A stretch of DNA of 64,000 nt, from positions 1 through 64,000 of the forward strand of contig CAJNDS010000577.1 of the NCBI GenBank assembly GCA_905221605.1, read 5' to 3'. Position numbers and translations under genes: made by a program. Of the stretch, positions 52,336 through 63,064 are shown piece by piece. Source of the DNA: Symbiodinium natans. Its lineage: Eukaryota; Sar; Dinophyceae; Suessiales; Symbiodiniaceae. The notes under the pieces are model-generated. The model did not search any database. It was not told the DNA's origin and was given only the letters and a program-made list of their open reading frames with translations. Position 1 is the stretch's first letter. Each line of letters opens with the position of its first letter.

Positions 52336-53490
52336 ACCAACAAATTCTGGTACACCAAACGTCGAGACATCCCTGCCCCCGCCGTGGCCTCGCGGTTGAC
52401 AGGCACCGCAGGTGATCTACTTGAAGCTTGGCTGCCATGGACATGCATGCTGCTGCTGTACGAATTGACAATAATTCAAAAAATTGCAATCAGAAGCCTG
52501 GGATCGAGGCCGACCTTCCTTCTGCAAATGGAACGAGTGCTTGTGGCATCCATGCGCCCTGCTATGCCTGTGCACATTGCAAAGCGGTTTGCCCTTGTGA
52601 AATTTTTCGTGACGTTCTTTCAGCAGGCTCCCGAAGGGTTTCGCTTCAAATGGTACCCGCGTGGTTCAGAAAGGTGCTATGCTGTCAAGTCGCGCATCAT
52701 CAACGAAGAGCACGCGATGAATCGGGATACGTGGGGCAAGTGGATCTCTGGCGTCTGGAGCGATACGCCACTGGACTGAATGCTAGCACGCACACGCGTT
52801 GCACGTGCAAGGTGCCTTGTTGCTCCCTCTTCCAGCCTGCCAGCTCATCAGCTCTCAAACTGAGGAAGAGCTATATGAAAGAAGTGCTCATGGGCGGGGA
52901 CCGAAGATCTTGCTATTGGCAGCCATGTCTTTGATCATGCTCTGGAGGGAGACAGAGGGTTCTTTTGCAGAAGCGGGGCTCTTTTCTCCCCTTGCGAAGA
53001 AAAAGACAGGAGATAGGAATTGTAACGTGGGAAGCAGAGCTGGAGACCCGTAGTAGTCGAGCAATGCGGAAGGAACGAAACGATTGATTTACGCGATAAG
53101 ATTTAAATGGCACGTCACAGCAGCAAAATCGCCAGGACGTTCGAAAGAATGCATTATCGGCACAGGCGTATGTTTAGGATAGGCTCTGGGTGCATGCGTG
53201 ATTCTTTGTCGAAACATAGCACCTTTCGAAGATCAAGCCGATTTCGATTTCAGAGATTTTCTTTTGAAGCACTTGAAAGCCTCACGTGAACTGTTGGTGG
53301 GCTTCACGGCAAAGAAGCCAGTGCCAGTAGCTTCGGCGCTTCCAAGGAAGCCCTTGCTTTGGGGTCAAATGGGTGCCCTAAGAACCGGACCTGCGAAGCC
53401 GGGTCGTGATGGGCCGTGCAGGACAGTTCCTCGCGCAACATCTTCCGGTCACACAGCGATCGGCCCCTTGGCTTGATGCGGCGTGCTGCA
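52336..53490 (+). other. Coding-like exons, unassigned
   Basis: 52400-52560 reads DLLEAWLPWTCMLLLYELTI and could be another membrane helix of the preceding gene. 52620-52779 reads GFRFKWYPRGSERCYAVKSR and RDTWGKWISGVW and ends TGA, with one competing frame. 53198-53476 reads FEDQADFDFRDFLLKHLKAS then RELLVGFTAKKPVPVASALP and ends TGA. Family unknown; they may be the end of the large gene or a separate small gene. Confidence 0.35.
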
Positions 53491-54405
53491 GCATTCTCGG
53501 CAGCATTCTCGGCAGTATCCTTAGTATACTCGGTAGCATATTGTAATCACCCAAGAGACCAAGACAAGAGGAGTCCTAACACAACCGCGAAGGTCATCAG
53601 CAAACAGAGGCACCAGAACACGTGAACCTGGTCCAAGTCTAAGGCCGTGGCACGACGAGGGCTGTGAACATCTGGCCAATGCCCAGCATTTGGTCAAGCG
53701 GCCGGTGAGCACCGAGGATGCATGTGACAAGTTGTGACCGCGATCCTCTGAAGAGAAGCGATGCATCCCTTGCGGGCGCAGACGTGCGCAGGAGATCCAA
53801 ATCGCGCTGTACAGCTTGTGGCCGGAGCTGGTTGACCCGAAGAAGAACTGCAGGGACTCCGAAACTTGATGCCATAAAGTAATATAAAGTACGTGTTTTT
53901 TTGTGTCACGCTCAGGGCACCCGGCCTCCGCAGTTCAGAGCAGCAGAGATGGGGACTTGAAGGGGGCTTTGAGAAGCTCAGCCTACCCTGAAATGCACGC
54001 AAGAATGCTGAGACAGCACGGGGACTGATCAAGTCATGCCTGGTTTTGGGCGAATCCCTTTCGTGTGCCGGCCCCAGCGCAACCTCAGGACAACAACCAC
54101 TTGCGCGAGATCATTCATGCGCACAAGGGTATCATCGATATGCATGGCTCGGTTTCCCACATCTTCGACTCGGACATGCATGCGGCTTCCATTGTGAGGC
54201 AGTGTGGGCAAGGTGTGTGTGTGTGTGTGTGTGTGAGTGTGTGAGTGTGTGTGTGTGTGTGCGCGCGTGCTGGCCAAAGAAGAGAGTGATTGCGCGAGGA
54301 GGCGGACAAGGTCCGTTCGAATGGAGGGGTGGCTTGGCAGCACATGGTTAAACATGTGAAGAGTTCGTAAGCGGAATTGTTTTCAACCCTAATCACCCTA
54401 ATCCC
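53491..54405. other. No gene seen; contains a GT microsatellite
   Basis: Short open frames only. Includes (GT)n with GAGT interruptions at 54212-54270. Confidence 0.45.
54212..54270. repeat. (GT)n microsatellite, interrupted
   Basis: GT dinucleotides broken twice by GAGT, ending in GCGCGC. Confidence 0.95.
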
Positions 54406-54407
54406 TT

Positions 54408-55719
54408 GCTTCAGGGATATCGACATCAACGGAGTCCTGGCAGAGGAGGCGCGGCTCTGCGAGGCGATGGCTCAGGAGGACCGCTTGGCTCGGACACTGA
54501 AGGGAACTTGTTCCCAAAAAAGGCTCACCTGTATGTAGGGGACTGCAATGGGCCTAGTAAGGGCCTACGACAGAATGAAGGCTTTCTAAGCCAAAGGCAC
54601 CCCTCAATTTGAGCAGCTCCCCCTTTGCATCCCTTTCGTGGCAAGCCGGGCGCCGGTCAAAACAGGAGCTTACAAAGGAGCTCCTGCTGTTGGATGAAAT
54701 GCCCTTGCCCGCTGACGTTCGTGTCGAAACTGGCATGGACAAGATCCTGAAGGCCGATGTCAGAAAACACAGAAGCGATGAAGTCAGTGAAGTACAGAAC
54801 TGAGCATGTCCTAAGCTTCGCCGGCGCGGCGCTTGAGTCAGGAATGTTTAGTTGCGCACTGTAAGGCAGCAATAAGACCAGGCCAGTAAGTATGATGTGA
54901 TTGAGCTTCGCATTGCTGTCAAAACGGTTGTGCTTGTTGCCGTCGCTTGTCACAGCAAGCGAGCTTTCGAAAATGGGTCGGCTGAGGCATCAGGAAGGAG
55001 CTCGAGCTCCATCTTCAGGCACTCCAAGCTTACCCTGTGATTCTCCAAATCTGGCTTAGTAGATGGACGCAGACGACGGACAAGCTTTGTACGGTAGCTT
55101 TCTGGCTGCTCCCATTTAACCGACGGATTTGGAAGTGCAATGAGTCAATGTCGAGAGAGAAGTTGCATCAGAAACCCTCAGAAATCCCCCAATGGAAGTT
55201 TGGTTGGATGGGCACGCGCCTCGGGAGGTGTCACCCATTCCAGAGCCACTGTCATGTGGTCTCTGCAACAGAGCGCGGGGACAAACTCCGACGTGATAGT
55301 GAACACATGCACAGAGTGTCCAGCTTTGAGAGACTGGGCCCTTACTTCGGTGGTCAAGTGCCGCAGATGCAAACGAGTGTAGAGAGTGTAGACTTCCAGC
55401 TACAGCTGCGTTCTGCTAACCGTTACTAACCTTCTTCTTCGAGGCACCCAAGCCACCGAGGTAGGAACGCGGAGCTTGACAACTCCAAAATTCGGTGGTT
55501 GTCTTGCCTTCTCGAGAGATTCGGTTTTCAGTGCAACGAAGATTCGCAGACCCTGTTGGCTCAGTGTTGAGCGTTCGCCAGGTACCAGCAAACCGTGAGC
55601 CTCCGCAAGGAGAGTCCATGCTGATTGAAAAAGCGTTTTGCAGTTGTAGTTGCCCCATATTTGCGACGCTTCTGCTCTTGCGCTGCGCTTCTGTCCTCTC
55701 GTCAGGCGTGCATGTGGGA

Positions 55720-55790
<71 letters not shown>

Positions 55791-57510
55791 GTGCGTGTGC
55801 GCTTGGGTTTCATGTTGAACCGTCGCGATTGGTGCAGTTCTCCGATTTCGTGGAGCAGGCGCCGCCGGTGGTCTTTGACTCAAAACGACTTGCTTTTTGA
55901 CCCGCATTTTATGATCGGCCATGCAGTGCATGGTCCAAGGCGAGCTTCTCCATTGTCGTCCGCGTCGTTTGGCTCAGAGATGCTCAGAGTTCGAACTTTC
56001 GAACGTGGCAATCGGAAACTCCCGCGATGTCATCGACTTGCAGAAGGAATTTGAAGTGTTTGCGTTGGATTCTGCAAGAAGCGGCCAAGGCATGGAAAAC
56101 CTGGCTGTGGGCTGCCGGGCACCTAGATTACCTAAGACATCTCTTGCAAAAATCGGACAAAGCAGAACAAAGCCGACAAGAGAGTCAGAAGCAAGTGTCT
56201 TGCGTGTGACAGCTTGACCGCGCCTGAGACAGACCAAATGGTGAAGCACGCAGTATTAATAAGGTGAGAACGAAGACGGCGCTCATAAATTCTCTTATTG
56301 CACGGGTGTAATAATAGCATAAAGGTGAAGAACATCCAATTGTCACATTGAAAAGTCAATAGATACATGACGTGTATGTATCAGATTGCATCAGTAAACA
56401 TTAGTCAAGTGCAGCCAGAAAGGGAGGCCATGGCCACGCTATATGCGACACCCCCACCTCCTGGACAGCTGCCGCAGCACGTGTGCTATCTCTGCACTCG
56501 CAAGTTTGCCGATGCCACAGCACTCAGCACCCATGAGACTTGCTTGCAATTCACATCCGCAGATGTGCTCTCTTGTATGCTCGTCAACCACCTACATTCT
56601 CAAGCACTTGAAGGCGTGATGTGTAGCTGTGCCGGAACCGCGAACACCTGCTTTTGCCATGTGCACCCTGCCTGGTAGCTGATAGACTTGCGACATACAG
56701 CAGCTGCGCAAGCCGCCCAAGCTATTGTGAAGCTGCGTCATCATTGCACGAATACTAACAACCAATAGTTAAGCCGTCCAACGAATCCAATGGAGAAGCC
56801 GTTGGATGTTCTGTACATCCCGTGAGCAAGTAGCGTTCAAAGCTTGAGCAGGGAGGCTTGTTTGACAGAAGAAAGCTCTCAAAGCATCACGGACCTTCGA
56901 GACCACGCTGAACGAGTGCTGTGTGTGCTGATCGGCTGTCGGCGTTTGGGTTTTACTCCAAGGAGCAGTACTCGCAGCTGCACCAGCAAAACCTCGATCG
57001 CCAGGATGAGCTCATTAAGCAGCAGAGATCTCAGCATGGAATATGGGCCCATGGGCCCACGGGACTGGGCTTGTTGGTGTCGCGATGTGACGAGCCATGA
57101 GAGATCGCGAGGCACAAAGAAGAAGTGATGAGCAGCGTCCATCGGCTGCGCCAGCAGCTCATAGAGGCCATGAACTCCCCCAATCCTGCCCGGCACCAGG
57201 ATTCACGAAGTTCGTTTGACCTCCATGTTTGATGTTGTTTGATGTTGTCGCAGTACAGTGGGGCCAGCACTGAGGTCACAAGCAGTCGGGCCGGGGCGTT
57301 GGAAACCCAGCTGCGGCAGCAGCTGGGTGAGTTCGGCCAGGAGAGGAAGCATTCAAAATGCATGAGAGCAATACCTGAAGCCGTAAGATCGTCTCGTAAG
57401 TTCTTAGCTCGAAGTTGAGAGGCCCAGGAGGCCTTGGAGCACCGCCGTGCCGTGCGCGGCGCGGACCCGGCACGCCTGGCGCGCGGCGCGCAGGCGCCTT
57501 TCTCGGAATG
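54408..57510 (+). CDS. C2H2 zinc-finger (U1/RBM5-10-type) coiled-coil protein, multi-exon
   Basis: Exon candidates in order: 54413-54500 (DIDINGVLAEEARLCEAMAQ, EDRLARTLK), 54605-54790 (GRRSKQELTKELLLLDEMPL, PADVRVETGMDKILKADVRK), 56429-56534, 56963-57015, 57110-57199 (RHKEEVMSSVHRLRQQLIEA), 57255-57355 (TSSRAGALETQLRQQLGEF) and 57418-57505 (AQEALEHRRAVRGADPARL). The zinc finger is split by an intron: HVCYLCTRKFADATALSTH joined to EQYSQLHQQNLDRQDELIKQ gives C-x2-C-x12-H-x6-H with the LH-x2-N ending typical of RBM5/RBM10 and related splicing-associated fingers. Downstream exons are charged helices, probably coiled coil. A nuclear RNA-related role is inferred from the finger only. The 5' start and the stop are not fixed. 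Confidence 0.62.
55723..55800. repeat. (GT)n microsatellite in an intron
   Basis: About 35 GT dinucleotides with GC variants at the right end, between exon candidates of the zinc-finger gene. Confidence 0.97.
56535..56962 (+). other. GA-AG intron splitting the C2H2 finger (428 nt)
   Basis: The donor is GAGACTTG after ACCCAT; the acceptor is CTCCAAG before GAGCAGTAC. Only this join restores the spacing between the two histidines (H-EQYSQL-H). The triplet GAG occurs at both ends, so the cut position is ambiguous by up to three bases. Confidence 0.7.
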
Positions 57511-58435
57511 TGTTATCTGTGGGCGATAAAAGTGGCAGATCGACAATTCACATTCCGTCGCATCACTGTTCCCGGCTTGCCCCGAAACATGACGACATCT
57601 CCACGGGCCACCGCACGGCTTGATAGACGGATTGATCGAGTTGCATCGTCGATTGAGGTCGGCACAGTTGAAAATGCAAGGCTCGGATACAATCTCGCCC
57701 ATCGGCCATCCAAAGCCCAGGTTGTCCAGCCTTCAACGCTCAGTGCTTGCTTCAATCGATTCGACTCCCCAGCTTTGCGATGCCGAGTTCCTGAGCATGC
57801 GGCTGCGCCATTGCGCTGTCCATGTTTCATCCTTCCCATACTCCCCTGGATCCCCGAGCACCAGCGCAAACCTCCGGGCGAAGCTCCATCAAGGTTTCCG
57901 AGACATTCGATGTTTCGGCGTCCCCTCGCTTGAAAGCTGGGCCAGTGGCATTGAGGCAACGGAATGGCATTCCACACATCCTGTGCCGCATGTGCTCGGA
58001 GTTCTAAGTTTGCCGGATTTCCGATGCAGAGCAGGGTGAGAGGGGGAGGGAATGGTGAGGACGTTGCGAGCAGACTCGGACGTTTGCTGGCGCGGCCCAC
58101 AAAGACTGACACAGCCACTACGTTCCCAGGCAGACGTGAAGCAGCCCAAGTTGCGACCCCTTCACCGCGAGCTGAAGGCGAGGCCTTCAATTCTGCTGGG
58201 CAATGGGCAAAGGCATCGAAATTCGCTTCTGTGAAGGTAGGGCATCTGACTCTCGAGCTGGGAGCTGTCGGGACCTCAGAGTCAGGCTTAGAGGGTTGCA
58301 CGGGTTGCCGCGGGCGGCAAGATTGTGTGCAGTCGGCCGCCGCTCTCTTGGCGCAGCTGTGGTGATTGCAAGTTGCTGGAGTACCAAGACGACTTGTTTG
58401 CGTTTGCTGGCTGATGCTGGCTGAAGTGCTTTGAT
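57511..58435. other. Between zinc-finger and PP2C genes
   Basis: No recognisable exon. A 343-codon minus-strand frame covers this stretch but reads through the 10-bp repeat and low-complexity DNA. 58240-58365 plus (LTLELGAVGTSESGLEGCTG) may be a 5' exon of the phosphatase gene. Confidence 0.35.
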
Positions 58436-58436
58436 T

Positions 58437-58518
58437 GAACTTCGTAGAATCGTAGAACTTCGTTGAACTTCGTTGAGCTTCGTTGAACTTCGCTGAACTT
58501 CGTTGAACTTCGTTGAAC
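58437..58518. repeat. 10-bp minisatellite CGTTGAACTT, about 8 copies
   Basis: Nearly perfect decamers ending seven bases before the first readable PP2C exon, so within its upstream intron or 5' flank. Confidence 0.95.
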
Positions 58519-58525
58519 GGTTGAG

Positions 58526-60861
58526 CTGCTGGCCTTTGTCGCAAGGCGTGCTGGCAAGGTGGTAAAGAGACGAACGAAGACCGCTTCGCTCTTGACCTTG
58601 AGCCTTGGATGCCTCAGAAAGGATCACTTGCACTCCGCAGGTGAATCTGAGCTAAGCCTAGGGAGTAGCATGAGAATCGACCTTGAGCAGCCGAAGTACT
58701 CCTGTGAACTCATTTTCGCCTATGTGGTGAATCTTTGAAGGCAGCGAGCGCCAAGTGCGTAGCATTCGATGTGGACAGCCCGCGAGGAGTTGCTCTCGGC
58801 GGACGGGTTGATAGTTCCGGGCGTTCTTGTGCTGGATGGACATTCTGGACCCCGGTGCGTGGAGCACTTGGCTGATAGGCTGGTGCCTGCATTTAGAGTG
58901 GTTCAGCTCAACAGGACGTGGTAATTCCCATGCTGCAGATAAGGCATCAAGGTCGAGCAGCAGCGGTTTTAACAGGGACTAGCTGTACTGGAAGTGATTT
59001 CTAGACTTAGCGGAAGTGCATGAAGGCCAGTAGGCGGTCCAAATGGAGACGCTTACTTTCTCCTGGTGTGACAGGCTACCTGCCGTACTGCAAGCGAGGC
59101 TTGCGAGCAAGCCCAATTTGACGGCTGAGCATCTTCGAGATGCTGTACTGGAGGCGTGCGCGATTGTGGATGAGGAGCTGCCCGGCACAAGGGAGTCAGA
59201 TGGCCTTCAGACTCCGAGTTCAATTCAACGCTTGACCGAGGTTTCTGGGCTGGGCACGGCAGCATGAGGCGATGGATGGATCTACTTTGCTTTTGGCCCT
59301 GGTCTATGCTGAGCCGGCTGGTCCTTATAGGCCGGGCTCTCGGTCTGCTGGGAGCTGAGAAAGCTGCAACGTCCGTCAGGTTGCTGGTGGCCAATGTGGG
59401 CGACTCGCGAGCGGTCCTGTGCCGCGGGGCCAAAGAGCCCGCTCCGCTGCAGGCGTGCCGTCTCTCCGAGGTGGCGCCGATTGCAAGGGGGGGGGAAAGG
59501 GGGGGGGGGGGAAATCCATTGGGAACCCTCCGCATTTTTTCTCCCGGCTTAGGCCCGAGCTTCCAGCCTTGCATGCTTTCCATCATGCCACTTTCTGCTC
59601 GGACAAAGTTTCCCTTTCTCGCAAGCTTTTTTTTGCAAAAGATCAACCTCGGATCCGGCGCAGAGCGACTGAAGACGAGGCAGCTTGTTTTTTGGTGTGA
59701 GAGGACCACAAGCCCAACCGCCCCGATGAGAAGCAGCGCATCGAAGCCCTGGGCGGAGTTGTCGATCTGTACGGCGTCTGGCGAGTCTTCTGCCCATCGC
59801 AGGTCTTCTTTGGAGGTCCATTTGGGATCATACTACCTGGGATCATGATCGGGGATCATATCTGGGAGCATTCGGCTGGGTCGGCTTCTGTTGAGAGTGC
59901 AGGTCGCGCCATCCCTCGCTGGGGCCTTGCCGTGTCCCGGTCCTTTGGTGACCTTCTACTCAAGGAGCCCCAGAAGTACGGCTGCTCGCAGGTGGGAATA
60001 AGCTGGGCAGGGTTGTCGCGGATTTCAGATGATTTCAAGCTCCGGGCTGGTATTCGTGTTTGGCCCCCCCCCCCCCACAGCGTGGCTAGGCAGCCGGGTG
60101 CCAACACACACAGCACTTCAGGTTCGAGGTGGCTTGGTGACCGCCGAGCCGGAGGTGCGCATGGTGGAGCTGGACCCCGCAGCTTCGGGCTGAGACTGCC
60201 GTGTGCTCGTGTGCTTCCAGAATCGGGACTCCGACAGGCAAGCAGTATACAAGTGTATACAAGTGTATACAAATGTATACAAATCTATACAACTGTATAC
60301 ATTTGTATACATTTGTATACAATGTACAAGAACCGGTGTTTTGAAGCGAACGACCGGGAAAGCATCGTGAAACTTGGACGTCAATGAAGCTGGCCGGTTC
60401 TCATCAACATCATCATGATCATCACTATTATTCAACGGCAAATGCTTGCTACAAGTAGCAGCGGGCTCTTCTTGTTGGGGATTGCACGCAGGTGTTTTCC
60501 TTTTTGCCAAGCGCTTCGAAGTGTCGCAAGTCCACGGCAGCTGAGGTGGATCGTTTTCTCATTCTCGCCTGTGATGGTGTTTGGGACGTGTTGCAGGAGT
60601 CTGTGTGTTGCTGCACCTGATGTTGAAGTGCGTTCGGCAAAAACCACATGACCAGGACAGCGACGCAGCTGCGGTTTGTGCAAGTGCGGCTGGGGTAGAG
60701 CTGGCTTCGCACTCCCTGGTTTGCGACTCAGACCATCTCAAGGGCCACCATGCATGGGAATGCTTGGGTCATCTTCAAATCTGTTTCAGGTTCGGCACGC
60801 ATTTGCCGCTGGATCTGGGGACAACCTGACGGCCGTTGTGATGGCCTGGCGCAGTGAGTAA
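58526..60861 (+). CDS. PP2C-type serine/threonine protein phosphatase, ten exons
   Basis: join(58526..58636, 58815..58878, 59075..59265, 59331..59452, 59704..59782, 59903..59991, 60122..60188, 60541..60596, 60656..60694, 60790..60861), phase-consistent throughout, about 296 codons, TAA at 60859. Motifs in order: GGKETNEDRFALDLE (metal-site ED), VLVLDGHSGPRCVEHL (the DGH-G motif), ARLASKPNLTAEHLRDAVLE, RLLVANVGDSRAVLCRG, DHKPNRPDEKQRIEALGG, LAVSRSFGD, VRGGLVTAEPEV, FLILACDGVWDVLQ and HAFAAGSGDNLTAVVMAW. These are the metal-binding and active-site motifs of the PPM/PP2C family (Mn/Mg-dependent dephosphorylation). The usual G after DGH is S (DGHSG). Donors are GC, GC, GA, GC, GA, GT, GC, GA and GT; all acceptors are AG. 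The first exon's 5' end and the start codon are not identified. Confidence 0.87.
60245..60327. repeat. 10-bp minisatellite AARTGTATAC, about 8 copies
   Basis: Decamers with a TGTATAC core, inside the PP2C intron 60189-60540. Confidence 0.95.
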
Positions 60862-62489
60862 AAAGCTGCCGGCTGTTTAGCGCGGTCCTTGCGCAGCGCT
60901 GGGCCTGGGCATCTTTGCTTTCGCCTTTGCTTTATCGTTTATTGTTTTTTATTGCTTTTTTTTCCTCTCTCTCTCTCTCTTCCTTCACTTGCTGGCTTGC
61001 GCTCTCTTTGTTGCACGTGCAAATTGCGGGTGATCGCTTGCTCAGGGGCTTGCCGGCCTCATCTCATCCTATTTCTTCATCGTGGCGATCTGAGACCATG
61101 CGAGGTAGACGAGTCAGGGGGGCGAGGGGTGTCGGCGGGGATTTGCATATTGTCCTCGTTCAGGCTGCCCTTAGCCGGAGCGGGGCCAACTGCATAGTCC
61201 TGTCCCGCTCCCGGATGTCTGAGTCTCCGACGGGGTCCAAGCAGAGGTTGAAGTCGATTGCAGAACCGTGCATCTGCTAGCTGCGTACCTAAACCTGCTT
61301 CTGCCCCCCTGCGTTTTTCTCAGGACAGATGTACCAAGTCAATGCATGTGAAGGTTTGGCTCGCAAGCGGACATCTGGACATGCGATATGTCTCAGTAGC
61401 TTGGCGAGCAGGACAGGTATGCATGACAATCAACGTAGCTACGTAGTCGCACAGGCAAGATTTTCAGCGCATCGATGACGAGACATGTCAGTGCCATAGG
61501 GGGTGTCAGGCGCGTGGGTGGCGCCATCCCGTTACTGGGGACACTGCAAATGTGTAGGAATGTTGTTTTCCACCTTGAGCGGCCGTCGGCAAATTGAATG
61601 TCGGACGAGACCCAGGGCTGCAGTTGAGCATGTCTCATGCAGTTGAGCTGGCAGGAGCTGGCGTGATTGTACTAAGTAGAGCTGTGACTTGGGTGTGTTG
61701 GCAGTTCAACGTTCCAGTCATTCATGTACCTTGTTCGTTCGCCTAGTCTTCCGATCCAAATGCTTGTAGGCCAATTCCTGCTTCAGGCAGTGCAAGTTCA
61801 GAAGCTCTTGGACATAGACGCATTACTGCTTACGGCTTTCTCACTTCCCAGCTTCAATACCGTGGTCCTTTCGCGTGCAGCATAATTCCGCAAACTTGCT
61901 GTAGATATTGGTAGCAGAACCTGTTCGTGGCGAATCCGACCCACTTAAACTGTGCTGCAAATTGCACACATGTCTTCAAATGTGTGGCGGACGTGCTGGT
62001 TCGGCTGCGCACTTGGTGTCGCTAGGTCAGCTGAGAGTGATCCTATTCCGAGCCTCGCATCTCCTCAGCCAGGAAGATCGGTTACAAGCGGGTCCCTTCC
62101 GATGACAGCGAAGAGGAGGCAACCACCCATGCAATCTGTGCAAGCATCTGTTTCTTTCCTACAGTTCGCTGACCAGCTGGACTATTAAACCTTTTAGGCC
62201 ATTGGAGGCTTGACGTTGAAAGGCACCTCCTTATTGCCGTGTTCGGCCCCAAGCCGCAATTGCTGAAGGCTTTTCTTCTTCATGTTAAGTTGGGAGATCC
62301 TTTCTTCAGTTGGCAGTCTTCCCCTCGTTGTTGGACGTGGGACACGGGACGTGCGTGAGCAGGAGAGCAAGGCTGACTTGGAGGATCGTGGAGTCTCAGA
62401 TGCAAGAATCTGCAAGACCTTGGGATGCCCACATACGACCGGGGAAGGGCTTCAACGACTTCCCTTAAACCCTAGAAAATAAACCCGCT
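60862..62489. other. Downstream of PP2C, no gene recognised
   Basis: Only short overlapping open frames. Contains a CT-rich stretch at 60963-60985. Confidence 0.4.
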
Positions 62490-62516
62490 CCCCCCCCCCC
62501 CCCCCCCCCCCCCCCC
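62490..62516. repeat. C27 homopolymer
   Basis: Uninterrupted C run followed by AG and then the first exon of the HMG-like gene, so it may serve as polypyrimidine tract of an acceptor, as at 37585. Confidence 0.95.
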
Positions 62517-62517
62517 A

Positions 62518-63064
62518 GTGTGTCAGGCTCCTCTTCCGGGCACTCCGAGCACTCGGAGCGCTCCCGGGGCTTGCAAGATACGCTCAGCGCCTCTCTGCAG
62601 CCCGCCATCGTCAAGGCTTCTGAGTCGGTCAAGACAGCTCCTTGGCGCCCCCATTTGCGAAGAGCAGCTTCCCAGGTACATGGGGCTCCGGGGCCACGGA
62701 AAAGGGCGCTGAAGGGGCCACCGAAGAAAAGGAGTTAGACTGGTGAGGGCGGATGAAATGTGCGCCCGGTCTCAGAGTGATCGGTTTAGCAAGCCTGCTG
62801 CCGAGGAATGGAAGAAGCTGTCCACGGAAGAGAAGCGGGCTTGGGCCCTAAAGGTAGGCCCGAAGTGAAGCCCAAAGTGAGCGCCAGTGCTGCATACGTA
62901 TGTTAACGTGTGTTGCAGCTGACGCTGTTAACGTGCGCTTGCTCGGACATGTAGTGCCCGGGCCATGAGGTGCAGGTCCTTGCCGGGAGGGCACTTCGGA
63001 CACTCAACGAGAAAGCTAAGCAGCTTGGACGTTTGCTTCGATTGCTTGGCTCTAGGGTCACCTA
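62518..63064 (+). CDS. HMG-box-like protein, exon candidates
   Basis: 62520-62735 reads VSGSSSGHSEHSERSRGLQD, then a basic end (PRKRALKGPPKKR). Exon 62776-62853 (26 codons, acceptor CGGTCTCAG, donor GTAGGCC) reads SDRFSKPAAEEWKKLSTEEK then RAWALK, the W-x2-LS-x-EEK-x3-W pattern of the central HMG-box helices. A possible last exon, about 62955-63064 (LAGRALRTLNEKAKQLGRLL, ending RVT and TAG), follows. HMG-box proteins bend or bind DNA. Exon joins other than the central one are not fixed. Confidence 0.45.

Noticed and set aside
57513-58544. 343-codon minus-strand open frame
   Set aside because: It reads through the CGTTGAACTT minisatellite and overlaps plus-strand exons of PP2C; composition is irregular and no domain is visible.
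60040-60400. Additional PP2C coding in the 60189-60540 interval
   Set aside because: Consists of the decamer repeat and AT-rich sequence with stops in the required frame; it is an intron.
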